Source: Plecoglossus altivelis (Eukaryota; Chordata; Actinopteri; Osmeriformes; Plecoglossidae). From it: a DNA stretch of 64,000 bases. The position numbers and the translations under genes were made by a program. Every line of letters begins with the position of its first letter. Position 1 is the stretch's first letter. The stretch lies in assembly GCA_036571765.1 (NCBI GenBank), contig BROE01000028.1, positions 6,978,780 through 7,042,779 on the forward strand. Reading direction: 5' to 3'. Shown here piece after piece: positions 36,901-59,880 of this stretch. A model generated the notes under the pieces. That model had not been told where the DNA came from, made no database searches, and worked only from the letters and a program-made list of their open reading frames with translations.

Positions 36901-38157
36901 ATGTGAAGCCCTCAGTGACATAGCTTGGGAAAATGGCTATACCAATTCAGTTGTTCTTGATTATATATGACAGGTTGTATAACAATACATAACCTAAAAC
37001 ACAGGACAGGTTATTCACAGTGCGTGTGACAGGTCATGATCACAGTATAATTCATATTGTATTCTGTTTTCCAGTTCTCACTGTGAAGGCTATGATGGAC
37101 CCGCCCCTCCTTCTTTTCCTCTCTGGTAGGTCTCCCCCCCTCCTTCTGTCCTCCTATCAGGCGACTGGCCTGCATACATCTCTCCCCTCTTCCCTCCCCT
37201 TTTTCTATCAGGTGGCTAGCTTTCCTGTGTCCCTCCCCCCAGGTGTGTACCCTCCGATCCCAGGCTGGCCCGGGGTGATTGACAGCGCCAAAGCCTGGGA
37301 GTATTTCTCCAGGCAGGAGCGAGAGAGGGAGCGAGGCCACGACAAGGACAGAGAGAGAGGGAGGGAGCGCGTTCACGACAAGGAGAGAGAGAGAGGGAGG
37401 GACAGAGAGCGGCAACACAGCCCCTCCTCCCCCCTCTACCACAGGTGAGACTCCTTCCCTCCCAGGCTGGGTTAGGGTCACCCCTGGTATAGCAGCTGGA
37501 CCCAGGCTGGGCCTTGCCTGGTCCACACGTGTTGTCTGGTGTGTGTTAGCAGCCCCTCACACCTGCCCAGCAGACAGGCTGGACATGCATGGGTTGAGGG
37601 GCTGAGAGGTGGAGAGGAGGAGGACAGAGGAGGAGAGAACTGCAACCCAGATGTGGGACGTAGGGGTGGGGAAGCAGGGGAAGGGAGGGGGGGTGAGGAA
37701 TGATTGAGGGGATTCCTGGAGAGATGCAAAGAAGAGAGCTGAGGGAGTAGAGCAGAGTGCACAGACACACACATAGTGGTCCACTGCCCTGCAGTCTGCC
37801 CACACACGCATGTTCATTCTGTACAAAACACACACACACACACACAACTGCTGCCCTATATTTACCAGCTACACTCATGTTGACTGGCAGCCAGATGCCT
37901 CATTAATGGATATCAACATAGACAGATGTTGGCTCAGACACACGCACATGCACGTACCTGCACGCACGCTCACACATGCACACACAGCCCGCATGTCCTT
38001 GGTCCAACTAGTGTCATTGATCAGCAGAACTATGCTCTAGTGGACTGATGTAGCACGCTTGTCTTGTCCCCTCACACGAAGAGGGAGAGGGAGGGGTAGG
38101 GAGTAGAGATGGGGCAGTAGAGAAGATGGAGTGAAAACCATATCCTCCAAGGGCTTG

Positions 38158-38190
<33 letters not shown>

Positions 38191-38548
38191 TGTGTGTGTG
38201 TAGTGAGGAGGAGAGGCCACGCCACAGGGATTCTGGGGAGCGCAGCTACAGAGATCGCTACAGCAGAGAGAGGAGGCTGCACGATAAGGACGAGGGCAGG
38301 CACAAGTCCTCACGCAGGTATCACACTCAAATACCTATACACACAACAAGCGCACACAACAAATATAGACAAGGCTATAGTGATGGAATGTGTGTGTGTG
38401 TAGTAGCAGCAGGAGGAGACAGGACAGTGAGGAGAGAGATGGCCACCGCAGACATAAACACAAGAAGAGCAGGAGGAGCCGCGAGGACAAGGAGACCAAT
38501 GACGAGCCCTCTGCAGACCAGGAGAACCAATCAGGACCAGCCGAGTGA
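27659..38548 (+). CDS. FIP1L1: FIP1L1, factor interacting with PAPOLA and CPSF1
   Basis: FIP1L1 is the Fip1 subunit of the nuclear cleavage and polyadenylation specificity factor. It links CPSF to poly(A) polymerase and binds U-rich RNA. The exons read here give, in order: an acidic N terminus (MSAEETDKMT, EDEEEWLYG), the DDDVCVTIGNIKTG segment, part of the Fip1 motif (FNYGFNEDTWKSYCEKQ), the IDVIGG..CISRVEGRRR segment, a proline-rich region (FFPPNIPPPPFLPPP, GAPPPS), an RE/RD-rich charged region (RERERGHDKDRERGRE) and a basic Arg/Lys/Ser C terminus (HRRHKHKKSRRS) ending in ...GPAE. Order and content match the vertebrate protein. The exons for the middle segments (VNLNIKTGG-like and VDLDAPG-like) are not seen between 29657 and 30914. 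The frame breaks once near 29595 and once near 37211. I favour assembly error over a dead gene, because splice sites and the rest of the frame are intact. The gene is convergent with LNX1. Confidence 0.95.
28005..28044 (+). CDS. FIP1L1: FIP1L1 exon 2 (acidic)
   Basis: This is a 40-base exon between a TTTCTGTTAG acceptor and a GTGAGT donor. With the base carried over from exon 1 it reads DEGEEGAEQSEPD and leaves in phase 2. The sequence is low in identity but acidic, as expected for this part of FIP1L1. Confidence 0.75.
28045..29202. other. FIP1L1: FIP1L1 intron
   Basis: (CA)n at 28098-28149, then non-repetitive sequence at 28160-28660 and 28720-28960 which is unusual for this window, then a CT-rich run at 29040-29185 leading into the acceptor at 29203. 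Confidence 0.7.
28098..28149. repeat. (CA)n microsatellite
   Basis: About 26 uninterrupted CA dinucleotides. Confidence 0.97.
29203..29270 (+). CDS. FIP1L1: Possible FIP1L1 exon 3 (acidic linker), end uncertain
   Basis: A strong pyrimidine tract and TTTTCAG precede 29203. In the phase left by exon 2 it reads GAAQPAEEELLQQGREVKAEK. The likely donors are weak (GTGAAG or GTGCTG), and both leave in phase 0, whereas the next exon seems to need phase 1. It could be a real acidic linker exon or a chance open stretch. Confidence 0.45.
29547..29656 (+). CDS. FIP1L1: FIP1L1 exon with DDD-VTIG-IKTG segment, frame broken
   Basis: The exon lies between CCAACAG and the donor GTGATA. Its second half reads DDDVCVTIGNIKTGGSSQY, matching the vertebrate DDVHVTIGDIKTG segment. 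Its first half is open only in another frame (GDARRNVASEVGDDD). The two are joined at a run of GAT codons where one extra T at 29595 would account for the shift. Either the assembly has an inserted base or this allele is broken. Confidence 0.8.
29657..30914. other. FIP1L1: FIP1L1 intron where two conserved exons are expected
   Basis: A stretch of plain A/T-rich sequence (29657-30110), TG-rich sequence, then a CT-rich run (30260-30600). The FIP1L1 segments resembling VNLNIKTGG and VDLDAPGSING/KPWRKPG, which normally precede the FNYGFNE exon, could not be found on this strand. Confidence 0.6.
30915..31028 (+). CDS. FIP1L1: FIP1L1 exon with Fip1-motif second half
   Basis: The exon reads FNYGFNEDTWKSYCEKQ followed by RRLRASYEGLPSTKIL, and the donor GTACAA follows 31028. 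This is the C-terminal half of the Fip1 motif. The usual DLSDYFNYGF start is altered to DTLTFNYGF, one residue shorter, as if by compensating small indels. The acceptor GGTAG before 30915 is weak, so the exact start is uncertain. Confidence 0.85.
31157..31224 (+). CDS. FIP1L1: FIP1L1 exon (VQQGR segment)
   Basis: The acceptor is TTCCCACCAG and the exon reads VQQGRMSYGDKVGRSEYSSS, then RS. It begins in phase 0, directly continuing ...TKIL of the previous exon, and leaves in phase 2 before the donor GTAGCC. The VQQGR start matches vertebrate FIP1L1. Confidence 0.85.
31225..32155. other. FIP1L1: FIP1L1 intron with 20-bp repeat
   Basis: Six copies of TAGCCTCTACCCTGACACAC at 31227-31345, then mixed sequence with (CA)n at 31690-31720 and a GGGGG-rich stretch at 32040-32090. 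No exon recognised. Confidence 0.7.
32156..32255 (+). CDS. FIP1L1: FIP1L1 exon (IDVIGG-ISRVEGRRR segment)
   Basis: The acceptor is TTTCCAACAG and the exon reads TSSGTIDVIGGQSGCISRVE, then GRRRPNMEGNNIQ. Donor GTAGTG follows. It is one of the best-matched exons: vertebrate FIP1L1 has AIDVIGQTITISRVEGRRR here. Confidence 0.94.
32369..32504 (+). CDS. FIP1L1: FIP1L1 proline-rich exon
   Basis: The exon reads VVSEPSSDAEAPPTKMS, then FFPPNIPPPPFLPPP and SSAPPLIPPP, matching the proline-rich part of FIP1L1. The donor is GTAAGT and the exon leaves in phase 1. Its acceptor (TTCTTCAG) follows about 45 bases of (TG)n. Confidence 0.93.
32505..34641. other. FIP1L1: FIP1L1 intron
   Basis: (TG)/(CA) tracts at 32700-33010, GA/GGGG-rich runs at 33300-33440 and 33720-33830, (GT)n at 33965-34015 and a four-copy repeat containing GTGATGGGTTACAATGAGGG at 34465-34620 just before the microexon. 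GGTTTGAATCCC at about 32591 resembles a tRNA B box and may be a SINE remnant. Confidence 0.65.
34642..34668 (+). CDS. FIP1L1: FIP1L1 27-base microexon
   Basis: Between a TACCTTGCAG acceptor and a GTAAGA donor lie 27 bases. They extend the proline-rich region by IPISVPPP plus two split codons. Phase 1 in and phase 1 out means it can be skipped without shifting the frame, joining ...LIPPP directly to GFPLLPGAPPP. It is probably an alternative exon. Confidence 0.75.
34690..34815. repeat. 16-bp repeat (GTGACTGGTGTTACTAG)
   Basis: About eight copies of a unit of about 16-17 bp, CTGGTGTTACTAGGTGA, with GGCTGA variants, in the intron directly after the FIP1L1 microexon. Confidence 0.85.
34965..35019 (+). 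CDS. FIP1L1: FIP1L1 proline-rich exon (GAPPPS)
   Basis: The acceptor is TATCCTGCAG. The exon reads FPLLPGAPPPSLLPSLD and the donor is GTAAGC. Vertebrate FIP1L1 has GFPPPPGAPPPSLIP here. It enters in phase 1 and leaves in phase 2. Confidence 0.9.
35020..37074. other. FIP1L1: FIP1L1 intron
   Basis: GAGAGACAGGGA-type sequence at 35150-35240, (TG)n at 35408-35455, a CCTCCATCCCTCCCTT repeat at 35565-35675, (CCCT)n at 36410-36450, then non-repetitive sequence from 36600 to the acceptor at 37074. No exon recognised. Confidence 0.65.
37075..37125 (+). CDS. FIP1L1: FIP1L1 exon (HCEGYDG segment)
   Basis: The acceptor is GTTTTCCAG. In the phase carried over it reads SHCEGYDGPAPPSFPL, comparable to the GHSSGYDSRSARAFPYG segment. 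The donor is GTAGGT. It leaves in phase 2, which does not fit the phase 0 entry of the next exon, so one base is missing or the acceptor differs. Confidence 0.8.
37212..37444 (+). CDS. FIP1L1: FIP1L1 RE/RD-rich exon
   Basis: The exon reads VASFPVSLPPGVYPPIPGW, then VIDSAKAWEYFSRQERERER and alternating Arg with Glu/Asp to ...HSPSSPLYHR. It matches the NVAFPHLPG ... KQWDYYARREKDRDRE region of vertebrates. The CTATCAG acceptor gives phase 0. An alternative TAG acceptor eight bases on (exon from 37220) would restore phase without invoking an error. The donor is GTGAGA, leaving in phase 2. Confidence 0.9.
37445..38203. other. FIP1L1: FIP1L1 intron
   Basis: Mostly mixed sequence with GGAGGAGG stretches and (CA)n at 37827-37848; it ends in about 45 bases of (TG)n that run directly into the TAG acceptor at 38203. 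Confidence 0.7.
38204..38317 (+). CDS. FIP1L1: FIP1L1 Arg-rich exon
   Basis: The exon reads SEEERPRHRDSGERSYRDRY, then SRERRLHDKDEGRHKSSR, and the donor is GTATCA. Vertebrate FIP1L1 has SDEERYRYREYAERGYERH here. The acceptor is simply the end of a (TG)n tract, with no pyrimidine tract. Confidence 0.93.
38407..38548 (+). CDS. FIP1L1: FIP1L1 last coding exon (basic C terminus, stop)
   Basis: The exon reads SRRRQDSEERDGHRRHKHKK, then SRRSREDKETNDEPSADQEN and ends SGPAE with TGA at 38546-38548. The acceptor is a tandem TAGTAGCAG, so the exon may start at 38404, 38407 or 38410 without change of frame. The (TG)n tract runs right up to it. Confidence 0.93.
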
Positions 38549-38733
38549 CTTTGTGTTCCCCTGGCTGGCCAACAGCAGGCCTGGGTGTGGCCAGGGCAGA
38601 CTAGACTGCCCCCACCTCATTTCAGTTTGTTTTTAAGACATGAAACCAGAGAAGGGTTACTATTACGTTGTATTTAGAGTTTGTGTTGTCACCTGAGTGG
38701 TGTTCCTTTAGTTGAGTTGAAGGAATTTGTTTG

Positions 38734-38739
38734 GATAAA
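38734..38739 (+). terminator. Possible FIP1L1 polyadenylation signal variant
   Basis: GATAAA occurs about 190 bases after the FIP1L1 stop codon and is the only near-AATAAA hexamer on the plus strand soon after it. It lies inside a V-SINE-tail-like string (TTTGGATAAAGCATCTG), so it may be coincidental. Confidence 0.3.
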
Positions 38740-38774
38740 GCATCTGTGTGAATGTGACTGGGCTTCATATACTT

Positions 38775-38932
38775 ATGCAGACACACACTCACTCATACAT
38801 ACACACTGAATACATCAATATTCACTTAGCCTTCAGTATAAAAATCCCCACACACACTCACTCATACATACACACTGAATACATCAATATTCACTTAGCC
38901 TTCAGTATAAAAATCCCCACACACACTCACAC
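38775..38932. repeat. Tandem duplication of about 64 bp, two copies
   Basis: Two almost identical copies of a block running from CACACACTCACTCATACATA to CAGTATAAAAATCCCC, directly downstream of FIP1L1. Confidence 0.88.
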
Positions 38933-38972
38933 AAACAGGCAGAGGTTTCTGACAGCGTCCTTTTCAAATGAC

Positions 38973-38978
38973 TTTATT
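38973..38978 (-). terminator. Possible LNX1 polyadenylation signal AATAAA
   Basis: TTTATT on the plus strand is AATAAA on the minus strand, 1.64 kb beyond the LNX1 stop codon. If it is used, the LNX1 3' UTR would contain the whole hairpin array at 39225-39885. Other A/T-rich stretches near 40020-40060 could serve instead. Confidence 0.35.
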
Positions 38979-39224
38979 GATTATTTGACCAGAGGTACAG
39001 TCATACAACCAGACAGACTGTATATACAGTCATTCAATCAGACACACTGTAGGTACAATGTAGGTACCATCATTCAACCAGACAGACTATGTACAGTGTA
39101 GGTACAGTCACAATCAGACAGACTGTAAGGACAGTCATTCAACCAGACAAACTGTAGGTACAGTCATTCAACCAGACTATGTACAGTATAGGTACAGTCA
39201 TACAACATTGCAGCTACAATCAGA

Positions 39225-39885
39225 ACAGACAGGTATGGCTGTACTAACTAAAGCTACAGTCAGACCAGAACAGACAGGTATGACTGTACCAACTGAAGCT
39301 ACAGTTAGACCAGAACAGACAGGTACGACTGTATCAACTGAAGCTACAGTCAGAACAGACAGGTACGACTGTACCAACTGAAGCTACAGTCAGACCAGAA
39401 CAGACAGGTATGACTGTACCAACTGTAGCTACAGTCAGACAGACAGGTATGACTGTACCAACTGAAGCTACAGTCAGACAGGCAGGTATGACTGTACCAA
39501 CTGTAGCTACAGTCAGACAGACAGGTATGACTGTACCAACTGAAGCTACAGTCAGACAGACCGGTATGACTGTACCAACTGAAGCTACAGTCAGACAGAC
39601 AGGTATGACTGTACCAACTGAAGCTACAGTCAGACAGACAGGTATGACTTTACCAACTGAAGCTACAGTCAGACAGACAGGTATGACTGTACCAACTGAA
39701 GCTACAGTCAGACAGACAGGTATGACTACCAACTGAAGCTACAGTTAGACCAGAACAGACAGGTATGACTGTATCAACTGAAGCTACAGTCAGAACAGAC
39801 AGGTATGACTGTACCAACTGAAGCTACAGTCAGACCAGGACAGACAGGTATGACTGTACCAACTGAAGCTACAGTCAGACAGACT
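39225..39885. repeat. 39-bp minisatellite of tandem hairpins
   Basis: About 16 copies of a 39-bp unit (some 44-48 bp). Each has an 8-bp inverted repeat, TGACTGTA and TACAGTCA, around an 11-base loop (CCAACTGAAGC or CCAACTGTAGC), followed by a GACAGACAGG spacer. As RNA from either gene it would form a row of similar stem-loops. The period is a multiple of three, so it stays open as a 13-residue repeat, but that is not taken as coding. Confidence 0.85.
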
Positions 39886-40618
39886 ACAGTGCGAGACACA
39901 GAAGCCCCAGCTTTCCAACTGAAACACACAAACCAAGTCAGCTAAGATTTTTCTTCTCAAAAGTAGTAAAATCATTAAGGCCTCCACAACGTCACCTTAA
40001 CATCACTCATAATAGATGATGAACATATTTTACTTGTATTTAGTTTTTTTTCTATATTTTATCACCAATGGTTTGTCTAATTTAGCAACAGCTTCTGAAA
40101 ACAGTGTGCACACAAAGACTACTTGGCAGAGTGTCATCAGGCCATGAACCACCATCATCAGCACAAACAGAACCAAGCCATGAAACGAAACCAAACAGAA
40201 ACATAGTACAAGTGCTTGAATCACTACATTTTAGACACCCAACATTTACAGTAAAGAAATGTGAGTCCCAACTAAATGCATATTATAACATACAACTACA
40301 GTAATTGGCAACGTGTCCCCACCTTGTGTCCCCACCTTGCTTGCCCCCCCCCCTCCAATCCTGGCAAATTCAGTTGTCCATCAGGAGTCAGGGCTCCATA
40401 GCAACATATCCAGGCTGCAACCCCAAGTGGTGTGTAAGAGTAGGGGGACAGGTCTCCAAGGGGGTGGAGTTCCAGTCTTACGTGTGTGTGTTGTGGGGGG
40501 AGTCCCAGGAGGTGGGGCATCCATGGGAGCTGGGCTCCTTGGGTGCCTCTGGGGAGGGGTTACAGGGGGTGTGTCTCTGGAGGGCAGGGCTCAAGGGGGC
40601 GTGTCTCAGGGGGCGGGG

Positions 40619-56288
<15,670 letters not shown>

Positions 56289-56723
56289 CTGAGAGAGAGA
56301 AAGAGAAAGGAGAGTTTTTGATGGGGAAACTTCAGTTGGTTGAAACAAAGTAACAGTTGAGCTGTGTGCTATAAAGCAGATATAGAGGCAGACACAGCTA
56401 GGCAGGTAGACAGGTAGAGAGACAGGCAGGCAGGTGAGAGGTAGAGAGACAGCTGGGGAGGTAGAGAGGTAGAGAGACAGGCAGGTGAGAGGTAGAGAGA
56501 CAGGCAGGCAGGTAGACAGGCAGAGAGACAGCTGGGCAGGTAGACAGGTAGAGAGAGACACAGGCAGGCAGGTAGAGAGGTAGAGAGACAAGCAGCCAGG
56601 CAGTGAGTCCAGAAGGACAGTTGCTGAGCAGAGAGATGGAACTGAGTGAGTCATACAGCAGGATTCTGAAGCAGTGAAGGGACACTAATGACTGTGGAGA
56701 AATGCAGCCCCTCTAACGGCCAT

Positions 56724-56795
<72 letters not shown>

Positions 56796-57369
56796 CCTTC
56801 TCTGTTTAGAACATCAAGACTGCTTACAAGAGACCCTAGAAGCCTTGACTCTAAAGACCTGGAGATAAACACTCCATCATGGGCGTATGTGAGTCAGTGT
56901 GTGTGTCGGTGTGATGTTGTGGTGTTGTGTTGTGTGTAGTGTGTGCTGTGTGTGTGTGTGTGTGTGAGAGCGAGAGTGTCCGAGTGTGTGTGCACATGTA
57001 TTAGAGTGTGTAAGAGTGAATGAGAGTGTGTGTGACAGTGTGTGTAGTCTTGTGACTGAACTGGCAGGCTGGCAGTAACAGATGGGAACAGACCGTGGCC
57101 ATCGTCAGCCACGTCACCGTGGCAACTGCCATCCTGTTGGCACCTGACAGGTGGTGGATCTGGATCAGAGGGGCATAATGAGCTAGAAAGCTCACACACA
57201 CACCACACACACGTACACACAGACACCGAGACACACATACACACACACACACACAAACACCGAGACACAGACACAGAGACACACACACGCAGGGACAAAT
57301 ACACACACACTTAGACACACACATACATCTACACACACACACCCAGACAGACAGACAGACAGACAGACA

Positions 57370-57408
<39 letters not shown>

Positions 57409-58128
57409 ACAGACACAACAGACACACACCAGTTCCTGGACCCAGACCAGTACTACGACCCTGGATTCAGACCATGCTAAAACAGACTCTTATAGGTGTT
57501 CCATCGAACTTCCAAACTTCTATCACAAAATAAACAAAAACAAAACTTCCTTTAAGTTGCCGCTGCCGTGGCAACCTTTGCTCAGTAATAAATATCTCCT
57601 AGTCCACTGTTTTCTTGACATATCCTTCCAATGCCATACAAAAATGCATTACACACACAAATACATGTGCATGCTAGCACATGCATTCCAATATACACAC
57701 ACATACGTATTATACCAAAAAACAGACATGACTACACAAATGCCGCACAAAACACACACACACACACACACACACAACACACACACACACACACACACCA
57801 TGCACCTTCAGAACAAAACACACTCCATATACTTCAAAAACATCAAACGTACTCATTACAATGAGAACACTATGTACCACACCAAATCGTACTTCACACG
57901 TACACACAGACGTACACACAGACGTACACACACACAGGGACACCACAACACACACACACCACAAACACACGTGTTTAGACACGTGTCACTGAGAAAGAAG
58001 ATTCCAGCACAGAGCATGACAGGATTGTGTTCAGCCTGAATACAGCAACTAAATAACTTACTCAATAACGCTGAACACACACACAAAAACAGACTGATCT
58101 CATTTTTGGATACACAAAGATAAGAGAT
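56289..58128. other. LNX1 5' intron or upstream region, simple repeats
   Basis: A GGTAGAGAGACAGGCAGGCA-type repeat at 56395-56590, (CA)n at 56726-56793, TG-rich sequence at 56890-57050, CA-rich sequence at 57190-57425 including a short CAGA run, and CA-rich sequence to 57970. No exon recognised. Confidence 0.65.
56726..56793. repeat. (CA)n microsatellite
   Basis: About 33 uninterrupted CA dinucleotides. Confidence 0.97.
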
Positions 58129-59880
58129 ACGAACAGGGCAATACACTTGCTAGATCGCTTATCCACTTAGCCTATACATTGTCTAGGCAGTACGCAAGAC
58201 ATTACCTAGCACACTAACCAGCACAACGGCTGTTACTACATTACCCAACAAGCTACTACACTTCCGACATAGCACTCTGCCATCTAACTACCAAGTATTC
58301 TACCTAGCACACCAACTAATACACTACCTATCACACTACCTAGCACACCAACTAATACACTACCTATCACACTACCTAGCACACCAACTAATACACTACC
58401 TAGCACACTACCCAACACTACCTAGCTCACTACCTAGCACACTCCCCAACACTACCTAGCTCGCTTCCTCACCTCGCACATTACCAACTACTGTTCCTAG
58501 CACACTACCTAAAACACTGCTAAGTACATTACCTCGCTAACACATTACATAGCACACTACCTAACACACAACTAAGTACCCCGCTTAGCACACTACCTGA
58601 CACACTGCTTAGAACGCTGCCTACCATACTACCTATGACACTAACACACTACCAAGTATTCTGACTACCTGGAAGGCGATCCAAGACATTCGAGAACACT
58701 ATCTACGTAGCACACTGCCATAACACTACAGTTGTGTACCACAAAGTACTCACCTAGTACATTACCCTGTACAATTCAAGCACACCTACGCAGAACACCA
58801 CCCACCTGCGTATTACATCCACCCATACCATATGCGGGACTCTGTGGAGGAGCGAGAGGTAATAGAGGCATAACTGTGTACTGAGTCCGTACTCACCATG
58901 GCAGGTTCTGCTTGTTGAGGCTAGCGGGTGGTCGATCCCCTCCCCTCCAACTATGCTCATACGAACAGGGCAATACACTTGCTAGATCGCTTATCCACTT
59001 AGCCTATACATTGTCTAGGCAGTACGCAAGACATTACCTAGCACACTAACCAGCACAACGGCTGTTACTACATTACCCAACAAGCTACTACACTTCCGAC
59101 ATAGCACTCTGCCATCTAACTACCAAGTATTCTACCTAGCACACCAACTAATACACTACCTATCACACTACCTAGCACACCAACTAATACACTACCTATC
59201 ACACTACCTAGCACACCAACTAATACACTACCTATCACACTACCTAGCACACCAACTAATACACTACCTATCACACTACCTAGCACACCAACTAATACAC
59301 TACCTATCACACTACCTAGCACACCAACTAATACACTACCTATCACACTACCTAGCACACCAACTAATACACTACCTATCACACTACCTAGCACACCAAC
59401 TAATACACTACCTAGCACACTACCTAGCACACTCCCCAACACTACCTAGCTCGCTTCCTCACCTCGCACATTACCAACTACTGTTCCTAGCACACTACCT
59501 AAAACACTGCTAAGTACATTACCTCGCTAACACATTACATAGCACACTACCTAACACACAACTAAGTACCCCGCTTAGCACACTACCTGACACACTGCTT
59601 AGAACGCTGCCTACCATACTACCTATGACACTAACACACTACCAAGTATTCTGACTACCTGGAAGGCGATCCAAGACAGTTCCGAGAACACTATCTACGT
59701 AGCACACTGCATAACACTACAGTGTGTACCACAAAGTACTCACCTAGTACATTACCCTGTACAATTCCAAGCACACTACCAGTACACCACCCACCTGGAA
59801 CACCACCCAGACCTTGGGACTCTGAGGAGGAGGAGAGGAAGAGGAACGATGTCTGATCGTCTCACCTGGCAGGTCTGCTG
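58129..59880. repeat. Direct tandem duplication, unit about 832 bp and longer, with an inner 36-bp array
   Basis: ACGAACAGGGCAATACACTT starts both 58129 and 58961, and the copies stay alignable to about 58960 and 59880. Inside each is a CACACTACCTAGCACACCAAC-type 36-bp repeat: two to three units in the left copy (about 58310-58400), about eight in the right copy (about 59143-59415). The tail of the left copy has many more small indels than that of the right. Confidence 0.88.

Larger units (their letters stand above)
38549..40618. other. Convergent 3' region between FIP1L1 and LNX1
   Basis: The stretch holds both 3' UTRs and no further coding sequence that I recognise. Contents are a two-copy tandem duplication of about 64 bp near 38775-38932, an older diverged part of a (GTACAGTC-rich) minisatellite from about 38995, the well-ordered 39-bp array at 39225-39885, a non-repetitive A/T-rich stretch at 39900-40310, and GT/GGGGG-rich sequence just after the LNX1 stop. 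Confidence 0.7.

Noticed and set aside
59116..59442. Open frame VLGSVIGSVLVG of 108 codons
   Set aside because: It is the inner 36-bp repeat of the 58-60 kb duplication, with no other coding features.
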